Positions 41,790 to 52,540 of a stretch of 64,000 bases of DNA are shown here, one piece after another. The first letter of the stretch is position 1; each line of letters begins with the position of its first letter. Below the pieces are notes generated by a model. That model saw only the letters and a list, made by a program, of their open reading frames with translations, was not told the origin of the DNA and ran no database searches. The DNA is from Cordylochernes scorpioides (taxonomy: Eukaryota > Arthropoda > Arachnida > Pseudoscorpiones > Chernetidae). Made by a program: the position numbers and the translations under genes. The DNA lies in contig CP092886.1 of the NCBI GenBank assembly GCA_030710605.1, positions 163,478,000-163,541,999 on the forward strand, given 5' to 3'.

Positions 41790-42530
41790 AATTTATTTGT
41801 TACAAATTTTTTCGATAGATATCAATTAAATTCATAAGATTATAATTTGCATATCAACCTATCAGAAATTTTCAGTTTAATAATTAGGAGCTGCCTTTTT
41901 TAAAATTTAACCACCTGATCCCAATACAATTTAAAACTTTCTGTGCGATATTTTCTTAGGTCAAATATTCGGTGTATGACCCGTGTAAGGACTTGTAAAT
42001 TAAACAGGCGAAACTGCTTGGGAAGTTCGCCAATGTTAATTTAATTAATCAGCCAACTAATTAAATAAGGTTCGTCACAATGCTAATTTAAATAATTAGC
42101 CTACTAATTGAGTAATCAGAATAATGGACTTTAAATACCTTTACCAACCGATTGTTCAATCAGGGACAAAATTGTTGTTTGTTCCTCTAATCCCAGTGTA
42201 GAAATGCTAAACGCTTTTATAATTTCGTAAGAAGTTGAAAGCCTTAGGTGTAAAATTCTGCCAGTTTTAAAAAATTATAATGTTGTTTTTTTTTTTTTGA
42301 CCAAGGAGAATATTATATTTTCCAATCAGCGAACAACAACCCAAGCTTTTTATCAAGGCATCTCGTCATGAAAGTTATCATTTTTAACGTGCTACTTTAG
42401 AAACAATATGTATTATTAAAGTTATTTCCACAGGCCTTTTATACTGCAATGGATAATTTTTAATGGGGAGAGCAGGGCTCATATCAGTGGTAAACCTTCC
42501 AGCGGTTTCGCCATTTTAATCCCAAGAACG
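41790..42530. repeat. Family D end and foldback A fragment, unassigned between
   Basis: 41810-41960 has ATCAACCTATCAGAAATTTT, AGGAGCTGCC and GATCCCAATACAATTTAAAA, a diverged family D end. 42430-42520 has CTGCAATGGATAATTTTTAA and TCCAGCGGTTTCGCCATTTT. From 41960 to 42430 nothing was recognised. Confidence 0.4.
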
Positions 42531-42629
42531 CACTACTATTGTATTAGACTGAATTTTTCTCATAAACTCTAAATATATATATTACGAAATAATGATTGAA
42601 AAATTCATATGAAAATTTACAATTGACAT

Positions 42630-43030
42630 AATTGTGTTTATTGGGCTTCGAAAACCCAAAGGTAGAAATTGAGAAGGAAGTTAATTCCCCTGGCTTAACT
42701 GTTTGGGGTGGAATTTGTTCGGAAGGAATAATCGTACATTACATTTTCGATGAAAAGGTAAATGGTGAGAATTATTTGAAAGTGTTGGAGGAATTTATGC
42801 AGCCACAAATTTGGTTTTAAAATAAACGTTTACTTCATGCAGAATTTTTTGTGGGGTTATTTAAAATAAAAAGTTTATAATCAAAAACCCAAGACTTTAG
42901 AGCAAATGAAAATTGCACTTGAAGAAGAATTAAACTTCTTGATGCGGATTTATGTGCCGTGTTTGTCAAAGTTTCCCTAAAATACTTAGATTGTGCTTGG
43001 AAGCAAATGGAGGACATTTTGAATGACTAA
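42630..43030 (+). pseudogene. Tc1/mariner-type transposase, internally deleted
   Basis: 62 residues with SPGLTVWGGICSEGIIVHYI and GENYLKVLEEFMQPQIW, the strand and helix region between the first and second catalytic acidic residues. It is followed after a jump by FLWGYLK, TLEQMKIALEEEL and a C-terminal tail. The second and third catalytic residues lie in the missing part. Confidence 0.65.
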
Positions 43031-43429
43031 TAAATTTAAATATATTTGAAAAAACATTTAATCTATTACCTTAAAAAAAGTTATAGTTTTTATTCTAGTT
43101 TTCCTTTTACTTTTTAATAAAAAATAAAAGGGTTCTGGACTTATGGACTACCATGTATATCGACTTCTATAAGCATTTATTAATAACATTTAATTGGTAC
43201 CAATTAACCGAGATACTAATTATTTTGTCGTTCGAAAAAAATAACTCATTATTTTTGCTGAAGAATATTAAAATAAAAAAAAAGTTTCAACTAATCGCAT
43301 TTATCATTATTCTATGCCCAATTAACGGAGGAAAACAATTATGATGAAATATCATAATTAGAAAGCAACCCAATAAATCCCAAGAATATTAAATATATAA
43401 ATAGAATAAAATATTTGGACCACAATCAA

Positions 43430-44290
43430 ATTGTGATGAGGTGAAACACTCTTTACACGGGATCTAGGAACTTTCCGTTGTCTGGTGAAATCTCGGTGAT
43501 TATTACTTTGGACTGGACCTCGCCTTGCTTGGGTCGCTGACTGACTCTCCTTAAAACCTTTATTGTCTTGTTTAAAGTGACAAGCTGACACGTTGAATCT
43601 TCTGGAGACAATCGGTCCCATTTTCGGCGCAGCGATCGCTTCAGCGACTTCACAGGCCCTGGCCTGCAAAATTAACCACACGCTGTAATCCATCGGGTGA
43701 AGATCGGGTAAGTAAGGCGGCCATTTCGCCGACGTGATGAAGTCCACAAAATAATCCCTGCACCAGTCCTAAGTCAATTCCGCCTTGTGAGCCGACGTCC
43801 TGCTGGAACGTCCAATCCTCATCAAGGAAGTGCTGTTGAGCCCACGGGAGTACAACAGCCTAGAGAATGTCGCGGCGATACACTTCTTGGTTGATTTTGA
43901 CTTCCACGAAAACGAGGAGGATGTTGCTATTGACGCAAATCCCGGGCCATACCATAACCGACTGCGGATTTTAGCGGTGTTCGACGATGGCCTACGTGCC
44001 AGGAACCTCAGCGAACCAGTTACTGTCATTTTGGTGGCTGTGCACCTGCTCGAGTTTGAACAGCTTCTCGTCCGTGAAGAGGATGCGCTCCCATCGCTGA
44101 CCAGTAGCCCGAATCTTGAGTTGGCGACATCTCTCCAGCCGTTGGCGCTTGTTCGCATCCGTGAGGAGATGAACTTTTTGGAGCTTGTACGAATTGAGGT
44201 TGAGTTCCTTTTTCCCTATTCGATGTACCGACGACTTTATTGGTCGGTCTCAGGGGCGATTTTTCTCATGGACATCCTCGAAATTCGTTA
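43430..44290 (-). pseudogene. Tc1/mariner transposase, probably DD37D group
   Basis: Minus-strand pieces in order: RILFTDEKLFKLEQVH (first catalytic Asp), VFVEVKINQEVYRRDIL, QQHFLDEDWTFQQD (second Asp), DFITSAKWPPYLPDLHPMDY (third Asp in MDY), then KSLKRSLRRKWDRLSPED. The distance between second and third Asp is 106 bases with a small deletion; the undeleted distance would be about 37 residues, which fits the maT-like DD37D group. Several frame changes and at least one stop. The region is GC-richer than its surroundings, suggesting a more recent arrival than other transposase remnants. Confidence 0.75.
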
Positions 44291-44305
44291 AGGTCGCTTT
44301 TTAAT

Positions 44306-44555
44306 GATCTAATGATAATTATGGTGGGCATTTAATGACTGTTTCTTGCATAAGTTTACTACATTTCTACACATGTATAAAGCAGTTCGACATTGCAGGT
44401 TCATTTGTAAAAGAGCCCCTCTGTTTTACTTGCACTTATTGGTGAAGTCGGACTTTTTTAAAAATCGGGAACTTTGAAGCAATTTAAAAAAAAATAAAAT
44501 TACCCAATATGGGATTCAATCCCACACATCGTGGCTGTCAAAATTAATTTTCAAG
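44306..44555 (-). mobile_element. SINE-A, old copy
   Basis: The minus strand follows SINE-A in order: GGGATTGAATCCCATATTGG (B-box region), TTCACCAATAAGTGCAAGTA, AAATGTAGTAAACTTATGCA, CCCACCATAATTATCATT. Many substitutions. Confidence 0.6.
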
Positions 44556-44564
44556 AAAACTCTG

Positions 44565-45115
44565 TACATAAGCTTATAGGACAGTAGAAGCGGTCTGGTG
44601 GATTAAATTGGCGAAACCGCTGGGAGGGTTCACCACTGATGTGTCAGGCCCTCCCAATATATTTTTCCAGCGCAGTAAGGACAGTAGAAGTTTGTATTAT
44701 GTATAAAAGAAACATTCGTGCTTTTAAATCCTTTCATTTTATATGTATAGATGGCGCCTTATTGCTTTGTGTTAATTTATGCCTAACTGGCCTTGTTCTC
44801 ATTGTTTGCAGAAAAACATTAATCGATGAAAATATATATATGTAATCTCTCTGATATAAAAGCGTATGTCCATAGTTTGCTTGTATACCATTTCTAAGAT
44901 TCCAGACTTCAGTGCAGTGTAAAAAAGCAAAATCGTCCAATACAGTATCAGATATGTAAGAAGCTGTATGCTAGTTTAAATTGGCGAAACCGCTGGGAGG
45001 GTTCATCACTAATGAGCCAAGCCCTTCCAATATTTTTTCATCGCAGTAAGGACAGTCGAAGTTTGTTTTATGTGTAAAAGAAATATTCGTGCTTTAATGC
45101 TTTAATTTCTTATGT
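44565..45115. repeat. Two foldback A fragments
   Basis: 44565-44730 and 44885-45115 both contain GGCGAAACCGCTGGGAGGGTT, AGTAAGGACAGT(A/C)GAAGTTTG and AGAAA(C/T)ATTCGTGCTTT. They are closer to each other and to 3725-3870 than to other copies. Confidence 0.65.
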
Positions 45116-45282
45116 ATATAAGTCGCGTCATTGCCATACAATTAATATATGAGATATAAATAATTATATTAGTTGATTTATTTGATGTGAAAAATTCTAT
45201 TTAGGAATTTTGAGGGTCCCCATATCAGTTTGGCTACCTGAGAAATGCTGGGTGAAACTATGAATGTTGTTCAGGTATATTT

Positions 45283-47655
45283 AGTCCTGCTACACCCACT
45301 ATACATGAACATCAGTCTATTTAGTTCACTAAACCCACTATAAAAGAACATCAGTCTATTTAGTTCACTACACCCACTATAAAAGAACATCAGTCTATTT
45401 AGTTCACTACACCCACTATAAATGTACATAAGTCTATTTAGTTCACTACACCCACTATAAATGAACATCAGTCTATTTAGTTCACTACACCCACTATAAA
45501 TGTACATAAGTCTATTTAGTTCACTACACCCACTATAAATGAACATCAGTCTATTTAGTTCACTACACCCACTATAAATGTACATCAGTCTATTTAGTTA
45601 ACTACACCCACTATAAATGAACATCAGTCTATTTAGTTCACTACACCCACTATAAATGTACATCAGTCTATTTAGTTCACTACACCCACTATAAATGAAC
45701 ATCAGTCTATTTAGTTCACTACACCCACTATAAATGTACATCAGTCTATTTATAGTTCACTACACCCACTATAAATGTACATCAGTCTATTTAGTTCACT
45801 ACACCCACTATAAATGTACATCAGTCTATTTAGTTCACTACACCCACTATAAATGAACATCAGTCTATTTAGTTCACTACACCCACTATAAATGAACATC
45901 AGTCTATTTAGTTCACTACACCCACTATAAATGTACATCAGTCTATTTAGTTCACTGCACCCACTATAAATGTACATCAGTCTATTTAGTTCACTACACC
46001 CACTATAAATGAACATCAGTCTATTTAGTTCACTACACCCACTATAAATGTACATTAGTCTATTTATAGTTCATTACACCCACTATAAATGTACATCAGT
46101 CTATTTAGTTCACTACACCCACTATAAATGTACATCAGTCTATTTATAGTTTACTACACCCACTATAAATGTACATCAGTCTATTTAGTTCACTACACCC
46201 ACTATAAATGAACATCAGTCTATTAAGTTCACTACACCCACTATAAATGTACATCAGTCTATTTATAGTTCACTACACCCACTATAAATGTACATCAGTC
46301 TATTTAGTTCACTACACCCACTATAAATGTACATCAGTCTATTTATAGTTCACTACACCCACTATAAATGTACATCAGTCTATTTAGTTCACTACACCCA
46401 CTATAAATGAACATCAGTCTATTTAGTTCACTACACCCACTATAAATGTACATCAGTCTATTTATAGTTCACTACACCCACTATAAATGTACATCAGTCT
46501 ATTTAGTTCACTACACCCAATATAAATGTACATCAGTCTATTTAGTTCACTACACCCACTATAAATGTACATCAGTCTATTTATAGTTCACTACACCCAC
46601 TATAAATGTACATCAGTCTATTTAGTTCACTACACCCACTATAAATGTACATCAGTCTATTTAGTTCACTACACCCACTATAAATGAACATCAGTCTATT
46701 TAGTTCACTACACCCACTATACATGAACATCAGTCTATCCAGTTTACTACACCCACTATAAATGTACATAAGTCTATTTAGTTCACTACATCCATTATAA
46801 ATGTACATCAGTCTATTTAGTTCACTACCCCCTCTATAAATGTACATCAGTCTATTTAGTTCACTACACCCACTATAAATGTACATCAGTCTATTTAGTT
46901 CACTACACCCACTATACATGAACATCAGTCTATTTAGTTCACGACACCCACTATAAATGTACATCAGTCTATTTAGTTCATTACACCCACTATAAATGTA
47001 CATCAGTCTATTTAGTTCATTACACCCACTATAAATGTACATCAGTCTATTTAGTTCATTACACCCACTATAAATGTACATCAGTCTATTTAGTTCATTA
47101 CACGCACTATAAATGAACATCAGTCTATTTAGTTCACTACACCCACTATACATGAACATCAGTCTATTTAGTTTACTACACCCACTATAAATGTACATAA
47201 GTCTATTTAGTTCACTACCCCCTCTATAAATGTACATCAGTCTATTTAGTTCACTACACCCACTATAAATGAACATCAGTCTATTTAGTTCACTACACTC
47301 AATATAAATGAACATCAGTCTATTTAGTTCACTACACCCACTATAAATGTACATCAGTCTATTTAGTTCTCTACACCCACTATACATGAACATCAAAATA
47401 TTTAGTTCACTACACCCACTATAAATGCACATCAGTCTATTTAATTCATTACACCCACTATAAATGTACATCAGTCTATTTATAGTTCACTACACCCACT
47501 ATAAATGTACATCAGTCTATTTATAGTTCACTACACCCACTATAAATGTACATCAGTCTATTTAGTTCACTACACCCACTATAAATGTACATAAGTATAT
47601 TTATTTCACTACACCCACTATAAATGAACATCAGTCTATTTAGTTCATTACACCC
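45283..47655. repeat. Minisatellite, 39-bp unit, about 60 copies
   Basis: Unit GTCTATTTAGTTCACTACAC followed by CCACTATAAATGTACATCA. Two common variants, AATGTACATC and AATGAACATC, are interspersed. A 41-base variant has TATTTATAGTTCAC with two extra bases. As 39 is a multiple of three, long frames (up to 296 residues of a 13-residue repeat) are open on the minus strand, but they are by-products. Confidence 0.95.
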
Positions 47656-47914
47656 AATAAACATCTTTAGAAGAGCCTTGATGCGAAAGCTTGGCTTTTT
47701 AAATTTCATAATAAAATATATTTAATACAAATGAATTTTTAAATCTCAATAAGATACACTTTACAATTTGAATAGGCGTATAAAAAATTTCGTGCAATTT
47801 TATAAAAATCGTGAAACTTATATTTTCTGATGGCTTATGCCATCTATCAAAAAATAAAAAAAAAATAAAATAATAGTTTTTTTTATTATTCGATAAAATA
47901 ATCCCTTGAATCAA

Positions 47915-48011
47915 TATTAAAATAAAAACATAAAGCCTCCAGGGAAAAGTTTATTTCAAAAATATTTTTAAAAGAATCTTTTCCCTGGAGGCTTTATGTT
48001 TTTATTTTAAT
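47915..48011. repeat. Short perfect hairpin
   Basis: ATTAAAATAAAAACATAAAG and CCTCCAGGGAAAAG face their complement across a loop of about 30 bases. Arms of about 34 bases appear identical. Confidence 0.8.
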
Positions 48012-48442
48012 AGTTTTTAAAAATTATTTTTAGAAAATTGGATAATGGAGGAAAACACTGATCAACAACATTTTTGCCCAAGAGAACCTGATAGTGTTTC
48101 TAGTGTAACTTTTCAAGCTGAACTCAAAAATATAATCAGAAATTTTCCATCACCCATGGTTTTTGCGTGACAGCCTTTTTTTTGTATTGGGATAAATACA
48201 GAAAAAAATGCAAAATATATTACGTAAGCATTTTGTATAAACCTTTTTACATTACACTGGTTTATCAAAAATTATTTTTCTTTGTCCCAAAAGAAACAGC
48301 ATCTTATCTAAATTTAACGCTTTGTGCTGATTCCAAATATACCGTTAGGGTTTTTCTATCACGCAAGATTTTTGAGATACACCTACTTGAAATTTGGAAA
48401 TGTTTTTAATATATAGGCCTATATGAACGAAATATATGTATT

Positions 48443-50294
48443 TTATTGAAAAGTAGTGACAGTGGATTTTCTTCTATACTTTGCTTGTGGTACATCCCTC
48501 TTGAGTGTCCAGCAGTAGTCAGCAAGCATACCGGGACTCCATTTACCTTGGTACCGCTTCTCCATGCTTGATATATCTTGATGAAACCTCTCACCATGAT
48601 CATCGCTAACTGCACCAAGATTGTCTGGAAAGAAATCCAGATGTGAATGCAGGAAATGGATCTTGAGAGACATGTTAATCCCAGTGCCTTGTAGGAAAGC
48701 AACAGATCATTAACTATGTCTCGGTAATTTTCAACCTTGACACTTCCTAAGAAGTTCTTGCAAACGTTTCTAAAGGAATCCCATGCTGCTGCTTCAATTT
48801 CATTCAAACTATTTTGAAAATTTCCCCCTGCAGCAATTCTCGAATCTGAGGTCCAACGAAAATGCCTTCTTTAATTTTCGCATCACTTATGCTACTAGAA
48901 CATTTTTGTTTTAGGTAGGCAAATCCACTGGCATTTCGATCCATAGCCTTGACAAAGTTCTTCATTAATCCCAGTTTAATATGTAATGGTGGTAAGTAAA
49001 TATTTTCTGAATCGATCAGGGGAGGATTTACAATATTTTTATGTCCTGGAGTGAAGATTTCACGATTTCGCCAGATTTTTTTAATGTAATGCCTTTCCCT
49101 ATCTCTGCTATCCCACTCACACAGAAAACAACAAAATTTTGTATATCCAAGCTGTAATCCACGCAAGGGAGCAATGACTTTCAAATCGCTGCATATTTTC
49201 CGACCGTATCTTTCATATTCTATCTTTTTAAAAAGCAGTTTTATGTTTTCGTAAGTCTCTTCCATGTTGGATGCATGTGCTATTGGCACTGATGGGAACC
49301 TTTTTCCGTTGTGAAGGAGAACAGCGCTCAAACTAATTTTTGAAGAATCAACGAATAAACGCCACTCTTCTGTGTCATGGTCATGACCAAGCGCTTCCAT
49401 TAGACTAACAACATCATTGCAATATACTAAATCATTCTCTTGTGAAAAGAAGTCTTGAAATTCATCTTGACGCTTGCGAAAAAAGCATACCTTTGTGCCT
49501 TTATGCAGCAGATTCCAGCCTTTTAACCTAGAGCCTAAAGGTTCACTCTGTTTTTTGGATAAATCTAAATCACGTACCAGGTCGTTCAAATCTCCTTGGG
49601 TTAAAAAATCTGGTTGAAATCACATAAATAGGTACCGCTCAGCAAGAGCAACCTAGTTCATGATAATTGAACAATGAATAATATGTGAAGGTTATTCACA
49701 TATTATACAAATTTTAACGCGGGATTCAATCCCGGTTCATGACTGTCGGGAATCGAGCGTGTTACCCTCTCATCCACCGACTTTATTTTTGGTTAAAAAA
49801 TGAGGTTCAGATGAAGCACCTGCTTCAAAATTTGTTTTATCCGACTGTTGCTCTCATCTATCTGAATCATCGTCACTAAATATCACATTTTCAGGGGTCT
49901 GTGGCACGGGTAAAGTATCACTATGAGGAACCGGTCTCATAAAAGAAGGCAAATATGGATATTCAACTGTATGTCTTGATTTGGATGTAATACCTGTAGT
50001 CTTTGTCAAACAAAAATAACAGTCTGAAGAATGGTCTTTAGGTTCCCTCCATATCATTGGAACCGCAAAAGGCATATGACGTTCACCTTTAATCCACCCT
50101 GTAAGACGTCGAGCACAAATTTCACAACATTGATGAGGAGCCCAAGTCTTATCTTGGTCACCGAATTTACAGCCAAAATAAAGTTGATAGCACTTTTTGA
50201 TGAGCGGTGTAAAGTTTCGCCTTTGAACTTTGAAAGTTAATTCCCCACAAATGCAACAGAAAATATCAGGAATATTAATGCAACGCCTCGGCAT
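48443..50294 (-). pseudogene. Transposase-like protein interrupted by SINE-B
   Basis: ATG at 50294, MPRRCINIPDIFCCICGELT, then Cys pairs in HQCCEICARRL and CYFCLTKT that may bind zinc. After the SINE: NDLVRDLDL, EEWRLFVDSSKISLSAVLLH (candidate first Asp), SDLKVIAPLRGLQLGYTKFC (candidate second Asp), CCFLCEWDSRDRERHY (CxxC-H), LPPLHIKLGLMKNFVKAMDR, then near the C-terminus SDDHGERFHQDISSMEKRY (candidate Glu). This spacing suggests an RNase H-like DDE fold. One stop follows DDDSDR (49854-49856), and frame changes lie near 48812 and 48665. The SINE insertion with its duplication fully explains the central gap: the reading continues PHFLT to QGDLNDLV. I recall similar uncharacterised proteins in many arthropods but cannot verify this. 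Confidence 0.7.
49611..49790 (-). mobile_element. SINE-B inside the transposase-like gene
   Basis: The minus-strand head GTCGGTGGATGAGAGGGTAA has B-box-like GGGATTGAATCCC. The body reads TATGTGAATAACCTTCACAT. The tail ends near GCTGAGCGGTACCTATTTAT. The target duplication GGTTAAAAAAT is at 49600-49610 and 49791-49801. About 180 bases. Confidence 0.85.
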
Positions 50295-50869
50295 ATTGAC
50301 ATAGTCTAGTGCACACGATTTATAAAAGCAAATCGATAGAGAAGAATAAACTGATCACTTCAAATTTACCTGTCACTTCTGATGCAAATCTATTAAACAA
50401 ATCGTCAGTTTCAATTTAAATATATATATTAAAACTGTTATTGAGCAAATAGCCTTCCAGAGCTTGTTATTTTTGAGTTGAAAGCAAAACAGATTGCATT
50501 ATAAAATAAACATATTTAATTAAAAATTCAATAATTTTTATTTAAATTAATATTTATGATTCTTAAAGAGCAAATTTTAATTAATAACCAATAAAAAAAG
50601 CTTTTGGCTCCACATATCAACTCTTCTTGTCAAAAGTAAAGCGCTAGCTAATGTGATAATGTTTACTTAAAAAATGCTTACGTAACATTTTCTGCATTAT
50701 TACTGTATATACCAATTTATAGAAAAATGGTTATCCTGCAAGAACTATGGATGGGTGATGGAAAACTTCTGATTTCATTTTTGAATTAAGCATGAAAAGT
50801 TACATTAAAATCAACATCAGGTTTTCTCCGGCAAAAAAAAAAGTATTTTTTGTAGACCTGTGAAATTAG

Positions 50870-51010
50870 AGAAAATCAATGATTTCTTTAAATTTATTCC
50901 GATAGATGGCGTAAGCCATCATAAACTTTCCTTTGCACGATCAGGAGATGCCTTTTCTCTTCATTTAACCACACCCGATCCCAGTAAAATTTCACCTTTA
51001 TACTATTTTA
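50870..51010 (+). repeat. Family D terminal block
   Basis: TTATTCCGATAGATGGCGTA, CACGATCAGGAGATGCC and CCCGATCCCAGTAAAATTTC. The hammerhead part is absent. Confidence 0.65.
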
Positions 51011-51300
51011 TCACATAGTGTAATTATAGTTCATATAATAGTAGCGTGAAAAACATCAAAGAATAGAATACCCCGTACTTTAGCATGGAGAGGTCAACAT
51101 CTTGGTACGAAAGAATTGGTCGACGCTGCGTCCATTCCATGAATGTAATCGACACGGCAGAGATTCCGTTCCGTCTGCTATTAGCTGTCCTTTCCTAGAA
51201 ACTTTGCTCTCCTCACTTGAGGACATCTTTGTGGCTTGTTTCCTGTGGAGGACAACTGTGTAAACACTCGTTGTTTTTCTTTTCAAATCCCTCGGCCAGA
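51011..51300. other. Unassigned, GC-moderate
   Basis: A minus-strand frame (51080-51286) with MSSSEESKVSRKGQLIADGT is open for about 68 codons but shows no motif. Confidence 0.2.
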
Positions 51301-51301
51301 T

Positions 51302-51719
51302 TAAAAAAGTGCTCCAATGGCCCCCGATTCTTACAAAAGTCCATAATAAATAGTAGGTGGACGAGTGGGTAACACCCTCGATTCCCGACAGTCATGAACC
51401 GGGATCGAATCCTGCGTTAACATTTTGTTTAATATGTGAATAAACTTCACATATTATTCATTGTTGCAAATATCATAAACTAAGTTTCTCTTGTTGAGCG
51501 GTACCTAATAAAGTGATTTTGGAACCGAATACAAAAGTCCAACCCCACCAGCGAGTGCAAGTAACCATACGGGGCTCTTGCACATTTTTAAGTGCAAAGT
51601 CGTACTGCTTCTCACATATATAGACATGTGGTGCACTTACAGTAAAAGCAGTCGCCTACTTCTACCCACCATGATTATCATGGCCTGTACCACGTGTACT
51701 AGGGATAAGCAAAAAAAAA
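51302..51719 (+). mobile_element. SINE-A, 5'-truncated, with SINE-B nested in it
   Basis: AAAGTGCTCCAATGGCCCCC to CTTACAAAAGTCC (51302-51343), then SINE-B, then ACAAAAGTCCAACCCCACC to GGGATAAGCAAAAAAAAA. The tail matches SINE-A at 22802 and 57130. Confidence 0.85.
51344..51531 (+). mobile_element. SINE-B nested in SINE-A
   Basis: Head GTAGGTGGACGAGTGGGTAA and B-box GGGATCGAATCCTGCG; tail TTGAGCGGTACCTAATAAAG. TACAAAAGTCC flanks both sides. Same family as 49611-49790. Confidence 0.85.
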
Positions 51720-51724
51720 TTATA

Positions 51725-52085
51725 ATAAGGTTTTGAGAATTCGAAACTATTATAGACGCGTATGATTATTTTAAAAATTAAGAAATTAAACTGGCGAGAG
51801 AAACCTCTGAGAGGGTTCACCGCTTGTTTCCTCACTTTCCAGGCCCTCCCATTAATTTTCCATTGCAGTAAGAGCAGTGGATATTGTTTAATTTTTAAAA
51901 GAATCATACGCGTCTATAATAGTTTCGAATTTTCATAACAGATGGCGCACTAATGCATCATAATTATCTCTATCTTTCTCTACTGCCCTTACTGCAATGA
52001 AAAATTAATGAGAGGACCTGGCTCATCAGTGGTGAACCCTCCCAGCGGTTTCGCCAGTTTCATCTACCATACCGCTGTTATATTG
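51725..52085. repeat. Foldback A, hairpin copy and adjoining fragment
   Basis: 51725-51960 is a hairpin (TTCGAAACTATTATAGACGC against GCGTCTATAATAGTTTCGAA). 51985-52085 is half of a further copy (GGCTCATCAGTGGTGAACCC). Confidence 0.75.
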
Positions 52086-52144
52086 CATTTTTAGGTTTTC
52101 CTTTTATACCAAATCTGACGCTGACCTCTTGGAAATGGTATTTT

Positions 52145-52375
52145 TAATGAAAGGTGTTATTTCATCGACATTTCGGAAAAATAGTTTAACCTCATCAGTG
52201 TAAATTTACGTGGGTAAGGTGAAAGGTTTTCGGCCTGACAATGAAAGACTTTGATTTTCAGTTTACAAAAACATTTTATTTTTCTTCATAATCATCCTTG
52301 ACTCCAACACACTTGGTCCACCGTTTCTCCAATATCAGTATTCCTTTACAGAAATGAGAGAGTCTGGAAAACTGT
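52145..52375 (-). pseudogene. Decayed hammerhead-like half repeat and mariner C-terminal fragment
   Basis: The minus strand at 52150-52205 has ACACTGATGAGGTTAAACTA and TTCCGAAATGTCGATG. At 52240-52375 it reads LEKRWTKCVGVKDDY in one frame, fitting the last residues of a mariner transposase. Confidence 0.4.
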
Positions 52376-52384
52376 TCCATAGTA

Positions 52385-52540
52385 AATACAGGGTATATAA
52401 GAAAACTAATCCAATACAATATTAGAGCGGTCTGGAGATTAATTTGGCGAAACCGCCGAGAGGTTTTACCACTGATGAACTAAGCCCTCTCATTCAATAA
52501 CTTTTATCATTGTAGTAAAGTCTGCAAAGATATTATTTGA
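52385..52540. repeat. Foldback A fragment, target of a Helitron
   Basis: GGCGAAACCGCCGAGAGGTTT, ACCACTGATGAACTAAGCC and ATCATTGTAGTAAAGTCTGC. The Helitron 3' end at 52543 lies directly behind. Confidence 0.65.

Larger units (their letters stand above)
48055..50862 (-). mobile_element. DNA transposon with long inverted ends, unfamiliar superfamily
   Basis: Sequences at 48055-48260 and 50640-50862 are inverted copies. Runs such as TGGGTGATGGAAAA, GAAAAGTTACA, CAGGTT and TGCTTACGTAA occur in matching order. The outer ends begin CACTGATC and CAGGTCTA. The minus strand between them encodes the protein at 48443-50294. CACTG-like ends and a CxxC-H motif in the protein recall the CACTA/Mirage/Chapaev group, but this is a guess. 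The target duplication is not clear. Confidence 0.7.

Noticed and set aside
43830-44291. 153-residue plus-strand frame
   Set aside because: Shadow of the minus-strand transposase.
46581-47471. 296-residue open frame of a 13-residue repeat (and similar frames at 45271-46055)
   Set aside because: A by-product of a 39-base tandem unit, which stays in frame by arithmetic; no start, signal or domain supports a protein.
45283-47655. CRISPR-like array
   Set aside because: Units follow one another without unique spacers, and the genome is clearly animal.
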